A program made the position numbers and the translations under genes. This document shows positions 1 to 10,013 of a stretch of DNA of 64,000 bases, piece by piece. Position 1 is the first letter of the stretch, and each line of letters begins with the position of its first letter. The notes below the pieces were generated by a model. That model saw only the letters and a program-made list of their open reading frames with translations. It did no database searches and had not been told where the DNA came from. The stretch is taken from assembly GCA_963698435.1 (NCBI GenBank), contig CAVOQV010000011.1, positions 1 through 64,000 on the forward strand. The letters run 5' to 3'. The DNA is from Sva-07 sp963698435 (GTDB taxonomy: Bacteria; Actinomycetota; Acidimicrobiia; Acidimicrobiales; Ilumatobacteraceae).

Positions 1-135
1 TGAGCGGGCTCGTCGACCCTGACTCGCCGATAGTCGCCGTCCCACGAGCCGGTACTCGCCGAGTCAACCGCCTCGCAGGACGCTCAGCACTCGGCGCGGA
101 GGATTGCCTCCATCATCGGCTTTCAGAGCTGCTCG

Positions 136-297
136 TTATCCCACTCCGGCGCCCGGCAGGAACGCCTCACGAGCGAACTCGGGTGACAGCTCCCACGCCA
201 GACAACTGTTCGCGCGGTCTTCTGGTAACGCCTCGTCCCAGGCGAACCGGGTCGAGAACTCGGCGACCGCATCCGTCAACGGTTGGGTGTCCGCCAT
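136..297 (-). CDS. Possible 53-residue ORF, unknown function
   Basis: A short reverse-strand frame from ATG at 297 encodes an acidic peptide (MADTQPLTDAVAEF... to ...FLPGAGVG). Codon choice is like that of real genes nearby, with G or C in most third positions, but I recognise no domain and see no signal peptide. It could be a small gene, the start of a longer gene cut by a frameshift near 136, or chance. The stretch 1-135 shows nothing else that I can support. Confidence 0.25.
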   Translation of the reverse strand: MADTQPLTDAVAEFSTRFAWDEALPEDRANSCLAWELSPEFAREAFLPGAGVG

Positions 298-332
298 CGA
301 TTCGGGTGCAGGCTCCTCTTGATCGGCCGACG

Positions 333-513
333 GTGCACTCTGCACCCGGCATCACCACCTCATGTAAGAAGGCGGCTGGACCCACACCCTCGCCGCCGGC
401 CAATTCGCCACCTGGACCAGGCTGACGGGAAGGTCGCTGTCGAATGGCCCACAATCGACCGATCGACGGTCGACGGCGTCAGCGACAGCTGCGACATCGA
501 CCGTTGTCGCTGA
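333..513 (+). pseudogene. Decayed 3' end of a DUF222/HNH endonuclease gene
   Basis: Piecewise translation gives LCTRHHHL, then a TAA stop at about 364, then EGGWTHTLAAGQFATWTR, then in another frame DGKVAVEW up to a stop at 511-513. The intact HNH gene at 4.3-5.7 kb ends with LCERHHHLVHEGGWT...TWIRPDG in the same order, so this is a remnant of the same family. An in-frame stop and at least one indel separate the pieces, and no upstream part of the gene is recognisable. Unlike the other broken genes in this window, the residues themselves have also drifted, so real decay is likelier than sequencing error. DUF222/HNH genes are often multicopy in Actinobacteria. Confidence 0.6.
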
Positions 514-634
514 CGTTGCGTGCCGAAGAACAGGTTGGGGCGGGGCCGTTGGCCTCTTGTCGTGCGGCCACCGGCGGCGGACGCTGATCATGTAACGCGA
601 ACCGAGTACCTCGAACCGAGAAGGGGTGATCACC

Positions 635-1526
635 ATGCGCCGCAAGCTGGTGGCAGCAGCGGCAGCCGCTGTGCTCCTGGTCGCAGCGTGCAGCGACGAC
701 GACGAAACAACGTCGACCGAAACGACGTCGACCGAGGCCACGTCGCCGACCTCCGCGCCCGCGGACACCGCCGCGCCCGCAACGACGGAACCGGCTGCGA
801 CCACCGAGGCGCCGGCGAGCACGGCGACGACCACCACCGCCGAGCCGGACGACGCCGGGAACGGATCCGTCCAGTTCGAATCGCTGTCGACCCGGCCGTG
901 GGCCGACCCCGACGACGCCCACGAGACCCCCGAGGCGGCGGTCGCCGCGTTCCTCGAGTTCGCCACGAGCGAGCGCCGCGGGCCGGCTGTTCGACATCGA
1001 CGACGTCGCAGTGGGCGGCTTCAGCGCAGGTGACGCACGTTCCGGCGAGGTGTCCGTCCAGTTCCGCGAGCAGTTCTTCGACGAGGCCAAGAGCACGTCG
1101 GTCCTGCCCGTGATCACGGTGGCGGTGCGCCAGGCAGGCCCGCAGGACACCTGGTGGGTCGTCGCCGCAACCACCGACGGGCTCACCGTCGACGCGCCCG
1201 TCGCCGACGCCGAGATCGGGGCGGCGTTCGAGGTCGACTTCACCAACGACCGGATGGCCGAACAGGTCCAGCAGCGGCTCTTCGACGCCGGTGACGACGA
1301 ACCGTTCTTCGAAGCGCGCGTCTCAGGCAGTGGGATCTTCACGACCGGACGGCACGCCGCCATCCTCGACACCATGTCCTGTGGCTTCGTCGACGTGCCG
1401 GAGACGGACTACATCGACTTCGAGGTCGACGTCTGCGACGGGCCCGGCACGGCCGGCGCCGAGGGCACGTTCGTGGTTGTCTCCAACGGCGGCATCACCA
1501 CCGTCCCCGTCGTGTTCGCCGAGTAG
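635..1526 (+). CDS. Thr-rich secreted lipoprotein (frameshifted)
   Basis: The product is probably an exported lipoprotein of unknown function. From ATG 635 it has a basic start (MRRK), an Ala/Leu-rich core and the lipobox VAAC with the lipid-accepting Cys at residue 19. A Thr/Ala/Pro-rich linker of about 55 residues follows, typical of actinobacterial lipoproteins that must span the envelope. An AAGGGG ribosome site at 621-626 supports this start over the GTG at 626. The frame changes around 975-985: the first frame ends in a nonsense Arg run, while the next frame continues sensibly from LFDIDDVAV to the stop at 1526. The C-terminal half is beta-strand-like and may be an immunoglobulin-like domain, but I cannot name it with confidence. 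Confidence 0.65.
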
Positions 1527-1680
1527 GACCGGCGACGCGTCCGGCCTCCTTCAAGACTTCGTCTGGTCCCTTGACTCCCGTCGGGACGTGCGTACCGTGG
1601 GCCGGGTCGGGGATGCGGGCGACGAATCGAATCCAGTCATGCCCGTGCTTCGAGGGCGACTCGAACCGGGAGGATCCGAG

Positions 1681-2700
1681 ATGGCCGACGAACTGCAGGC
1701 CGACGTCGTGCTCGAGGGCGGGGGCGTGAAGGGGATCGCGCTCGTCGGCGCGATCAGCGTGCTGATCGACGCCGGCTACACCTTCCCGCGTGTGGCGGGT
1801 ACCTCGGCGGGTGCCATCGTCGGTGCACTCCTCGCCGCGGACACGTCGGCCGAGCAGATGCGGTCGATCATGGCAGCCACCGACTACCGGCGCTTCCAGG
1901 ACGAGTCGTGGCTCGACGCACTGCCGGGCGGCAAGATCATCTCGCTGCTCGTCGACGACGGCATCTACGAGGGCGAGTACCTGAAGGCCTGGCTCGACGA
2001 GGTCCTCGGCGACGTCGACCTCTTCGAACACCTCGCCCTGCCCGACGACCCCGACTCGGCGCTGCCGCCCGACCAGCGGTATCGACTCGTCGTCAACGTG
2101 TCCGACGTGTCACTCGGCCGGCTCGTCCGCTTCCCGTGGGACTACGACCGCATCTACGGGCTCGACCCGGGACGACAGCGCATCGTCGACGCGGTCCGGG
2201 CGTCGATGTCGATCCCGTTCTTCTTCGAGCCGGTGCGCCTCCGGTACGAACGCACCGTGGACGGCCGACAGCGCACCGCCACATCGGTACTCGTCGACGG
2301 CGGGATGCTCTCGAACTTCCCGATCGACGTCTTCGACCGACGAGACGGCCGGACACCCCGATGGCCGACCTTCGGGATCAAGCTGTCCGACCGCCCGGGC
2401 GCCCTCGCCGACTCGTTCCCCAAGAACGTCGACGGGCCATTCAAGCTCGCCAAGGCGATGTTGGGCACGATGACCAGCTACCGCGACGCCATGCACGTCG
2501 ACGAGGCCCAGGTGCGCGCCCGCACGATCTTCGTCGACACGATGGGCGTCACCGCCACCGACTTCGACCTCGACACAGCAACCCAGAACGCCCTGTTCGA
2601 CAGCGGCGCGGACGCCGCGCAGCGATTCCTCGACGGCTGGGACTTCGACGCCTACATCGCCGCCCACCGGTCGGGCATGATCCGATCGGCGCCAACCTGA
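1681..2700 (+). CDS. Patatin-like phospholipase
   Basis: This 339-residue protein is a patatin-family lipid acyl hydrolase, a cytosolic or membrane-associated enzyme with a Ser-Asp dyad. The oxyanion-hole motif GGGVKG is at residues 13-18, the nucleophile elbow GTSAG at 40-44 (Ser42), and the catalytic Asp lies in VDGG at about residue 206. Length and motif spacing are normal for bacterial patatins of the RssA type. The ATG at 1681 follows a GGAGG site at about 1670. The gene stands alone: the lipoprotein upstream ends 154 bp earlier and the downstream gene converges. The natural lipid substrate cannot be read from the sequence. Confidence 0.92.
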   Translation: MADELQADVVLEGGGVKGIALVGAISVLIDAGYTFPRVAGTSAGAIVGALLAADTSAEQMRSIMAATDYRRFQDESWLDALPGGKIISLLVDDGIYEGEYLKAWLDEVLGDVDLFEHLALPDDPDSALPPDQRYRLVVNVSDVSLGRLVRFPWDYDRIYGLDPGRQRIVDAVRASMSIPFFFEPVRLRYERTVDGRQRTATSVLVDGGMLSNFPIDVFDRRDGRTPRWPTFGIKLSDRPGALADSFPKNVDGPFKLAKAMLGTMTSYRDAMHVDEAQVRARTIFVDTMGVTATDFDLDTATQNALFDSGADAAQRFLDGWDFDAYIAAHRSGMIRSAPT

Positions 2701-2703
2701 CGG

Positions 2704-3543
2704 CTACTTGCCGTTCTTGCCCTTGCCGCCGCTGTTGCCGGGGGCCTTGGGCTTGCCGGACGTGTCCGATTCGCCGCCCTTGTTCTTGCCGTTGTTCTTC
2801 TTCTGGCTGTCTTCGCCGGCTTTCGGGGTGGGGGACTGCGTGGCGTCCGACCGCTCGGCTTCCTCGCCGTCGACTTCCTCGCCGTCGACTTCTTCGCCGT
2901 CGACTTCTTCGCTGTCGACTTTCTCGAGGTCCTTCTTGCCGCAGTCGGACTGGGCCGCGTCACGCACGTCCACGTTCTCGAACGGTGCCTCACCTCGGGC
3001 GACGGCACTCACCGTCTTGCCGTGGTTGCCTGGCAGGCACATCTCCTCGTTGAACGCCGTCTCCGGATTGTCGACGAACATCGGTGTCTCGTCCGGCTCG
3101 ACGAGGGTCGTCTCCTCGCCGTCCTCTGCCGACGCCTTCGAAGCGGTCGCCTCGAGGCTGGGCTCCTCGGCGATGGTGTCCTCGGGAATCGTGTCCTCGG
3201 CCATGGTGTCGTCGGGAATCGTGTCCTCGACGACGGTGGTGTCGGGGACCGTCTCCTCGACGACGACCGGAGACTCATCGGGATCGAGGCCCAACGGGTC
3301 GAACCCACCCGGACTCGCCGCAGCGACCCCGCCGAAGCCGATCACACCTGCGGCGATCAATGCGCCGACACGAGCGCGGCGAGAGGCGAACCGGGTGGAG
3401 GTGATGGTCATGAGACTCCCCTTGGAGGATGGGTGGGCGTTGACCATGAGTTCGACGATCTGCGACTCGTTGTGGAGTTCGGCGTCGCTCGCCGGCAGGC
3501 GGAGCGTGGAAAACACATCGTCGGCGTCGTCGAAAATCCTCAT
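2704..3543 (-). CDS. Exported acidic repeat protein paired with an ECF sigma factor
   Basis: A 279-residue protein starts in the last codons of the sigma-factor gene (ATGA overlap at 3540-3543), so the two form one operon. Residues 1-45 look cytoplasmic; one hydrophobic helix (about 58-76, GALIAAGVIGFGGVAAA) follows. The rest is extracytoplasmic and low in complexity: Asp/Glu/Thr-rich with repeats of the type DTIPDDTMAEDTIPEDT, then EEVDGEEVDGEEVDGEE, and a basic Gly/Asn/Lys tail. A short segment with two Cys (EEMCLPGNHGK, QSDCGKK) may be the folded part. Position and topology fit an anti-sigma factor or sigma-controlled surface protein, but no zinc-binding anti-sigma motif is visible. The stop lies 4 bp from the convergent patatin stop. 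Confidence 0.7.
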   Translation of the reverse strand: MRIFDDADDVFSTLRLPASDAELHNESQIVELMVNAHPSSKGSLMTITSTRFASRRARVGALIAAGVIGFGGVAAASPGGFDPLGLDPDESPVVVEETVPDTTVVEDTIPDDTMAEDTIPEDTIAEEPSLEATASKASAEDGEETTLVEPDETPMFVDNPETAFNEEMCLPGNHGKTVSAVARGEAPFENVDVRDAAQSDCGKKDLEKVDSEEVDGEEVDGEEVDGEEAERSDATQSPTPKAGEDSQKKNNGKNKGGESDTSGKPKAPGNSGGKGKNGK

Positions 3544-4106
3544 GGCACCACGTTCATCGTCTGGGAGTCGTCGTCCGTTACAGCCAATTTCCGGCGAAGG
3601 CGCTGGACGCCTCGGTGAACGAGCACGCGTACGTTGCCCTCCGACGTCCGCAGGATCTCGGCGACGTCGGCGACCGGCATGTCGTTCACCAGCCGGAGCA
3701 TCACGGCTGCACCCATCTGGTCGGGCAGCGTGGCCACCAATGCAAGCGCCCGGTCGATGGATCCGTTGCGGTCGAACACGTCGTCGGCGCCGCTGGCTGT
3801 CTCGGCGTCGTCGGTGGCACGCACGGCGATCTGATCGTCGCGTACCGACCGTCGAATCGAGTCCACCCCGCGCCGGTGCGCGATCGTGAACAGCCAGCGC
3901 CGGAAGTCGTCGGCGTCACCCTCGAAGCGGTGAATGGATGTCGCGACGTCGATCCACACCTGCGATGCGACGTCGTCGGCTGCAACGGTGCGGCGGGCTC
4001 GGAGGTAGCGCAACACGGCGGCGTGATGTGTTCGCCACAGCTCTGCCAAAGCGTCACGGTCGCCGGCACGAGCACGTTCGAGCACTGACGACTGACCCTC
4101 TCCCAC
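3540..4106 (-). CDS. ECF-type RNA polymerase sigma factor
   Basis: The 188-residue product has the two-domain layout of an extracytoplasmic-function sigma-70 factor. Region 2 (about residues 9-83) contains DALAELWRTHHAAVLRYLR and the -10-binding helix FRRWLFTIAHRRGVDSIRR. Region 4 (about 125-180) has LPDQMGAAVMLRLVNDMPV and the helix-turn-helix VADVAEILRTSEGNVRVLVHRG. It directs RNA polymerase to its own promoters. The downstream overlapping gene encodes a one-helix exported acidic protein that may control it. No classical ECF promoter could be placed upstream with confidence. The 4107-4315 gap contains only short AT-richer spacer. Confidence 0.93.
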   Translation of the reverse strand: MGEGQSSVLERARAGDRDALAELWRTHHAAVLRYLRARRTVAADDVASQVWIDVATSIHRFEGDADDFRRWLFTIAHRRGVDSIRRSVRDDQIAVRATDDAETASGADDVFDRNGSIDRALALVATLPDQMGAAVMLRLVNDMPVADVAEILRTSEGNVRVLVHRGVQRLRRKLAVTDDDSQTMNVVP

Positions 4107-4315
4107 GAGGCCATATCGGCACGGAAGTGACCCGACTTGAGAAGAAATTCCCAGGTCGGTGAATCCGGTGGTCAGGGCAGGTGCCGCCGAGGTGCGTGTT
4201 CGCCCTCTTCATCGCGGAAGAGAGGGATCGCGATCATCTGTGTGACACCCCCTCGTCATACTGATCTGTACCGACTCCCCTCCGCTGAATCACGCATTCG
4301 ACAGGAGGACAGAAC

Positions 4316-5669
4316 ATGAACACCGACCAACTGCGAGACGCCTTCGAGGCGGTGCTCGCAGCCGATCCCGACGTCGTCGAACGCGACGAGTTGGCCGACC
4401 TGGTCGCTTCGGCGAGCCGGGTGCGGGCCATGCTCGACGGCTTCGACGTCCGGTGTGCCCGGAGATCCCGGGCGCTCGCCGACGAGGGCCGGGCCGAACC
4501 GCCCGGTTCGATGTTCAACCGGGCCGGCAACCGATCCAGCAAGCAGAGCGCGGCGATCGCCGAGCGTTCGTCGGCGTGCGACGCCATGCCGGGCTTCGAA
4601 GACGCGCTGAACGACGGCGAGGTGTCGTCCGGGCATCTCGATGCGCTCGCCGGAGCCCGCAAGGGGCTGAACGACGCGCAGCGAGCCGAGTTCGACGACC
4701 ACCACGACGCACTGGTGGCCGCGGCTGCTGGTGAGGGCGTCGACACGTTCGCCCGCCGGTGTCGCGAATTGGCGCGGCGGATCGTGGCGAACTCACACAG
4801 CGGTTCCGATGCCGACGAACTCGACGCGCAGCGCAAGGCGTCGAACGTGAAGCACTGGGTCGACCGGATCACCGGGATGGGTCACACGCATCTCGAGCTC
4901 GACCCGGTGCGCGATGCCACGCTGTGGGGTGCCATCGACGCCTACACCGCCCGGCTCCGCAACGCCGACGGCAACGCCGGCACACCGTGGAGCCAGTTGC
5001 AGGTGAACGCAGTGGTCGAAGCCGTCGCCGGCGACGGCATGTTCGACAGCGACGTCGTCTCTGGCGATGCAGCCGAGGGTGCTGGCGGCGATGCGGCCGG
5101 CGTGTGATCGTGGGCCGGCCCGCGCCGGCGGGGGAGAACGACTGCCGCAGGTGCCCCAGATGTACGTGCTCGTCGACCTGAGCGTGCTGAAGGAGGGGCT
5201 CGGTGCCGGCGGGATCTGCGAGACGCAAGATGGGGTGCCGCTGCCGGTGTCGACCGTGCGGCGGATGTGCTGCGAGGCCGAGATCGTGCCCGTGGTGTTG
5301 GGTGGCGACGGCGAAGTGCTCGACGTCGGCCGCACCGAACGCACGGCCAACCGGGCTCAACGCCGGGCGCTGCGGGCGATGCACCGCACCTGTGCCCACC
5401 CCGACTGCACCGTCGGGTTCTCGGCCTGTCGCATCCACCACGTCAAGTGGTGGTGGGAACACAACGGACCCACCGACATCGACAATCTGCTGCCGTTGTG
5501 CGAACGGCACCACCACCTCGTCCACGAAGGCGGCTGGACTCTCACGATGACTCCCGACCGGGTCGTCACCTGGATCCGCCCCGACGGTGTCGTCTACTGG
5601 ACCGGCTCGTCGATCGACCGGGTAGCCGCCGGCCGCCCGTCCCTGGCGGGAAGGGCGAATGCAGCATGA
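4316..5669 (+). CDS. HNH endonuclease with DUF222 domain (one frameshift)
   Basis: This is a member of the DUF222/HNH (13E12 repeat) family common in Actinobacteria and believed to be selfish or DNA-processing nucleases; the biological role is unproven. The N-terminal part (4316 to about 5100) is helical DUF222 sequence. The C-terminal part carries the HNH motif: CAHPDCTVGFSACRIHHVKW followed by GPTDIDNLLPLCERHHHLVH, giving paired zinc-type Cys and catalytic His. The first frame stops at 5107, while a second frame is open from 5067 to 5669 and carries the rest, so one indel lies in the GC-rich stretch 5060-5107. GAGG at 4303-4306 precedes the ATG. A degenerate copy of the 3' end lies at 333-513. 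Confidence 0.85.
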
Positions 5670-5681
5670 CTCACCGGGTCG

Positions 5682-6272
5682 TCAGCGGGCCGTTGCTCCG
5701 CTCGCCGGTAGGGCCGAGCCGAGGTGGCGGGCCAGCAGGTCGATCGTCGAGTCGTCGAGCAGTCGATCCGCACGGTCGCGCAAGACCGAGGTGACGAGGG
5801 CCGCGGGCCAGGTCACCAGCACGCCGCCGATCCGGAACGGCTTGGGGAACCAGCCCCACGTCGCCACGGTCAGGCACAGCACGGGATGCACCGGCAACTC
5901 GCCGAGGCCGACGTCATCCAACTGCGCGCGCACGGCCGCGACCTGCCACCCCATTGCATCGACGAGCTTCGTGCGGTTGTGGTCGCCGACGAACAACCGC
6001 TCGCCGCTCGATCGCCAGCCGCCCACGTCTCTACGCCGCACGCGGCCGGTGTCGTCCATGGCGTCGACGAGCCAGATCCCGGTCGGTGCGATCACAACGT
6101 GGCCGATGCTGCCGCGTGCGCCCGGCGCACTGCGATCGTGGAGCACCTCGGTCGGCGGGGCGAGTTCTGCGTCCAGACGTGAGACGAGGCGTCGTTCATC
6201 GTGCGAATACCTCCGCCGCGCCGCCATACGACTCCATCGTCGGGGGCGCTCCGCGACTTGAGCGGGCAGCAT
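5682..6272 (-). CDS. NERD-domain-like (nuclease-related) protein
   Basis: A 196-residue soluble protein. The central stretch GSIGHVVIAPTGIWLVDAMD, followed by Arg-rich strands and a conserved Trp, resembles the NERD domain, a restriction-endonuclease-fold module of uncertain function found in actinobacterial housekeeping regions. It has no signal peptide or membrane helix. ATG 6272 gives the longest reading; the second Met, in MAARRRYSHDERR (6227), is a good alternative because the first 15 residues are Arg-rich and look like leader sequence. The gene converges with the HNH gene, 12 bp apart. I am fairly confident of the coding region, less so of the domain name. Confidence 0.6.
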   Translation of the reverse strand: MLPAQVAERPRRWSRMAARRRYSHDERRLVSRLDAELAPPTEVLHDRSAPGARGSIGHVVIAPTGIWLVDAMDDTGRVRRRDVGGWRSSGERLFVGDHNRTKLVDAMGWQVAAVRAQLDDVGLGELPVHPVLCLTVATWGWFPKPFRIGGVLVTWPAALVTSVLRDRADRLLDDSTIDLLARHLGSALPASGATAR

Positions 6273-6417
6273 GGCCGGTCGGTCGGCCGGCCTGGTGAGT
6301 GGCTACCCCGGAGTGCTGATGGACCGGGCTCTCGGGTGCGGTCTGGCGTCGTTGTGCGGTCCGTCGGATTGGGTCCGTCGGGTTCGGTCCGTCGGCTGTG
6401 TTCCGGTGGCGCGAGTG

Positions 6418-6993
6418 TCAGCGGCTGTCTTTGCCGGTGTTCACGAACTTGATGCACTGGCCCTGATTGCGGAACCCGAAGGTCTCCCAACCACCCTTCT
6501 TGCAGTCGTTCTTGGAGGTCGGATCGATCGGGCCCACCGTGAACTCGACCCAATCGAAGTACCAGTTGTTCTCGTCCGCCGAGCGCATGTCGGACTTCGA
6601 CGGTGGCATTGGCTGAGAAGGTCTTCCTGATCACGTCGGGTTGGCGCACGGTGGTCGCGGTGTTTCCGACGTCTCCATCGAGCGCTCTCGCCGGGATAGC
6701 TGGACGTCCCCGTCCAGACCGGAAGCTCTGGACCGCTTGAAGGCGACTTCGACCCCGTCGATGCGGTACTCGAAGAACGCCAACCAGTATGTCGGGTTGA
6801 CGAAATCGAGGGTGACCGTCCCGGGTCCCTTCGAGACCTCGTTGACGTGCGGTTTCTCCGCCAGGCGGTTTGCGTCGTTGGTGCTCCGGGGGAAGTCGTC
6901 GACGGGGGCGGCGAGGGCGGCCGGGGTGACGATCATCGTCAGCCCGGCGAGGGCGGCTACCAGACCTACAGCGGTACGCGTGCGGAAACCCAT
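6418..6993 (-). CDS. Small secreted protein with NQGQC C-terminal motif (two frameshifts)
   Basis: ATG 6993 opens a protein with a Sec signal peptide (MGFRTRTAVGLVAALAGLTMIVTPAALA). The mature part starts well in this frame, continues as DGDVGNTATTVRQPDVIRK in the next frame from about 6695 to 6595, then returns to the first frame for CKKGGWETFGFRNQGQCIKF and the stop at 6418. Two opposite indels therefore break an otherwise readable gene. The C-terminal GGW..FGF.NQGQC.. signature recurs at the ends of many short exported actinobacterial proteins, with the two Cys probably forming a disulfide. Function is unknown. It diverges from the polysaccharide deacetylase gene, so the spacer 6994-7118 must hold both promoters. 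Confidence 0.6.
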
Positions 6994-7118
6994 GTCGGTG
7001 CTCCTTCGTGGTGGCGGTTGCTCAACAGTACATCGGTGCGTTCATCAAGGAACTTGAGGGAATTCTGACCATTGCCAGAAGCACGCCGGGCCGACCGTCG
7101 GGTGCCACACTGGCCGAT

Positions 7119-7940
7119 GTGGACTCCCGGACCCTCATGAAGCAGGTGCTCGTGCAGGGCGACCGAGTCGTGAAGCCCGCCGACGGCGTCACCGTGCTCA
7201 TCTACCACCGTGTGGGCGGCGGCTCGGGCAGTGAGGTCGACCTCGATGTCGACGCATTCCGAGCGCAACTCGAACACCTCCGTGATCACCACACGGTGAT
7301 CGACCTCGACACTGCCGCGGCCGTGCTCGCAGGTGATGCAGCCGATGAGCGACCAGCAATGCCCGAGCGTGCGGTGGTCGTCACCTTCGACGACGGGACC
7401 GACGACTTCTGCGACGTGGTGGTGCCGGCGCTCGTCGACTACGGCATCCCCGCCACCCTGTACGCCGCCACCCACTTCATCGACACCGGCGAGGCGTTCC
7501 CGTGGGACGCCCCACCCGCCACCTGGGCAGGGCTTCGCGACGCTGCGTCGACCGGCCTGGTCACGATCGGCTCGCACACGCACACCCATGCCCTTCTCGA
7601 CCGAGCCGACCCTGCCGAGATCGGCGCCGAACTCGACCGTTCGATCGAGCTGATCGGCGAGCACATCGGCACACCACCCGCACACTTCGCCTACCCCAAG
7701 GCGCTGCCCGGCTCCGAAGCAGCCGAAGCCGAAGTGCGCAGCCGGTTCACCACCGCAGCGCTGGCCCGCAGCCGTGTCAACGAACCCGGCAAGACCGATC
7801 TCCACCGGCTCTGGCGCACCCCGATCCAACGCAGCGACGGCCACGACTTCTTCGTCGCCAAAGCCGCCGGCGGCCTGCGGCTCGAAGGCGAACTCCGCGA
7901 GCTGGTCGCCCGGGTCAAGTACCGCGGCGCCACCCGCTGA
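7119..7940 (+). CDS. Polysaccharide deacetylase family protein
   Basis: A NodB-homology carbohydrate esterase (CE4-like), expected to remove N- or O-acetyl groups from a glycan using a bound metal. The motif VVTFDDGTDDF supplies the catalytic and metal-binding Asp pair, and GSHTHTHALL supplies the two metal-binding His; FAYPKA is the usual third motif. There is no signal peptide, so it would act in the cytoplasm, as in some glycan-assembly clusters. The frame is open upstream to 7008; I chose GTG 7119, with ATG 7137 as an alternative, because conservation begins there. It is the first gene of the surface-glycan locus and sits 2 bp before the nucleotidyltransferase gene. Confidence 0.85.
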   Translation: MDSRTLMKQVLVQGDRVVKPADGVTVLIYHRVGGGSGSEVDLDVDAFRAQLEHLRDHHTVIDLDTAAAVLAGDAADERPAMPERAVVVTFDDGTDDFCDVVVPALVDYGIPATLYAATHFIDTGEAFPWDAPPATWAGLRDAASTGLVTIGSHTHTHALLDRADPAEIGAELDRSIELIGEHIGTPPAHFAYPKALPGSEAAEAEVRSRFTTAALARSRVNEPGKTDLHRLWRTPIQRSDGHDFFVAKAAGGLRLEGELRELVARVKYRGATR

Positions 7941-7942
7941 GC

Positions 7943-9047
7943 GTGGCCGAACCCGACACGCTCGATCCTCGCGACCGCGAGGTCGCGGCGGTGATGTCAT
8001 GGATGCTGCCCGGCGGGCGTCGAGAGGCGGTGCCGGTACTCGACATCGGATCGGTTCGTCGGCACGGTGATGCATCAACGTGTGAGCGGCCTCGTGCTGG
8101 AGGCGTTCGACCAGGGTGCGCTCGCCGACCGCGCCCGACGACACCCGACCCCGACTGGTCGAGGCGCACCTCGCGGCTCTGCGCAGTTCGCTCGCCGCCG
8201 AGGCCGCGAGCGTCACCGTGTCGGAGCTGTTCCGGTCGGCCGGTATCCGCCACGCCATGTTGAAGGGGTGCGCCACCGCACAGCTCGACTACCCGGATCC
8301 GGCGATGCGGGTCACCGGCGACGTCGACGTGCTGATCGGCCGGGACGACTACGCGCAGCGCGATCGCCACCCTCGAAGCCGCCGGACTCCACCGGATGGC
8401 GCCGGCGTTCCGGAGGGCTGGGAGCGGCGCTACGGCAAGGACATCGCGCTGATCGGTGACGATCGTGTCGAGATCGACCTGCACCTCGCCCTCGTCGCCG
8501 GCTACTTCGGGATCACCATGCCGACGGAGCCGCTGCTCGAGCGGCTGGTCACCTACGAGGTCGCCGATCGGCCGATGCCCGGCGCTCGACGCGATGGGTC
8601 GCCTGCTGCATGCCTGCATCCACACCGCGTCGACCACGCCGATACGTCTCGGGTCGGCAGCCGACGTCGTCCAGATCGCCGGGTCGGGCGACGTCGACGC
8701 CGTCGAGTTCGCCGCGTTCGCGATGGAGCTGCGCTGCGAGGCGATCGTCGCCCGCGGGTCTCGCCCGGGCCTGGGACGCATTCGGCGTCGGAGCCCACCG
8801 AACTCTCGGAGTGGGCACGCCGAAATCGGCCTCGACGATCGCGAACGCAAGGCGCTGGCCGCGTTCGACGGCGCCGGAGGCGAGTCGCAAGTGGCAGTCG
8901 GGCCTCGACGCCCTGCCGCCGTGGAAGCGGCCCGGCTACCTGCTGCCGCTGCTGGTGCCGTCACGGGCGCACCTGCGCCACCGTCACCGGTCGTACCTCG
9001 ATCACCTCCGCATCTCGGCTCGCCGGCTGTCCCCGGGGCGCCGATGA
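7943..9047 (+). CDS. Nucleotidyltransferase-family protein of the PqqD/HprK type (many frameshifts)
   Basis: The readable pieces are VAEPDTLDPRDREVAAVMSW (frame from 7943), then LFRSAGIRHAMLKGCATAQL and RVTGDVDVLIGRDDY (about 8225-8360), then RRYGKDIALIGDDRVEIDLH, then LLHACIHTASTTPIRLGSAA (about 8600-8660), and LPPWKRPGYLLPLLVPS at the end. LKG...GDVDVLI is the signature of the nucleotidyltransferase family often found with PqqD-like and HprK-like genes in lasso-peptide and exopolysaccharide clusters. At least five frame changes occur in 1.1 kb, several in CG-repeat runs. The residues themselves remain sensible, so sequencing indels are likelier than decay. Reaction and substrate are unknown. 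It is followed by a sugar epimerase gene. Confidence 0.6.
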
Positions 9048-9068
9048 GCGCTCGGTAGGATCCGATCG

Positions 9069-10013
9069 ATGCGAGTACTCGTCACCGGAGCGGCAGGCTT
9101 CATCGGCTCCCACGTGTGCGAGCGACTCGTCGCCCACGGCCACGAGGTCGTCGGCATCGACGACCTGTCGACCGGCTCGCCGGCGAATCTCGACGGCATC
9201 GCCGTCCGCCTCGTCGAGGGGTCGATCCTCGATCCCGATGCGCTCGCCGACGCGTCCGCGGGCGCGGACGCCATCGTGCCACCTGGCGGCGCGCCCGTCG
9301 GTGCCGCGATCGATCGTCGACCCCGTCGCCAGCCACGAGGCCAACGCCACCGGCACGCTGCGGGTGCTGGAAGCCGCCCGCACGCTCGACGACCCGATCG
9401 TGGTCGTCGCCTCGTCGTCGTCGGTGTACGGCGCCAACCCCACGCTGCCGAAGCGTGAGGACCTCGCCACCCAGCCGCTGAGCCCGTACGCGGTCAGCAA
9501 GCTCGCCACCGAGCAGTACGCGCTGGCCTGGCAGCACAGCTACGGGATGCGGACGCTCGCGTTCCGCTTCTTCAACGTGTTCGGACCCCGCCAGGCGCCC
9601 GGCCACGCCTACGCCGCCGTGATCCCGGCGTTCACGCACGCGGCGCTCACCGGCGAACCGCTCACCGTGCACGGCGACGGCACGCAGTCACGCGACTTCA
9701 CCTACGTCGGCACCGTCACCGAGGTGATCGTCGACGCCATCGAACGCGGCGTCACCTGTGCGACGCCGGTCAACCTCGCGTTCGGCTCGCGGACCAACCT
9801 GCTCGAGGTGATCGACCGCCTCGCCGACATCGTCGGCACCCACTCGAGCGCAACCACATCGACACCCGCCCCGGCGACGTCCCCCACAGCCAGGCCGACA
9901 ACACGCTGCTGCGATCGCTGTTCCCCGACGTCACCCCGGTCCCGCTCGACGACGGCCTGGAGGCCACGGTCGACTGGATGCGCGAGTACCTCGCCGTGCC
10001 GTCACCCACGTGA
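9069..10013 (+). CDS. NAD-dependent sugar epimerase/dehydratase (two frameshifts)
   Basis: An extended SDR enzyme of the UDP-glucose 4-epimerase type. It starts MRVLVTGAAGFIGSHVCERL, with the GxxGxxG NAD-binding loop at residues 7-13. It continues with ASSSSVYG, the catalytic PYAVSKLATEQ (Tyr and Lys of YxxxK) and FRFFNVFGPRQAPG. The frame shifts at about 9280 and shifts back at about 9845, where RPGDVPHSQADNTLLRSLFP is read to the TGA at 10011. Total length, about 314 residues, is normal. It would supply an epimerised or dehydrated nucleotide sugar for the glycan. Its stop overlaps the start of the PqqD-like gene (GTGA), so the genes are translationally coupled. Confidence 0.8.
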
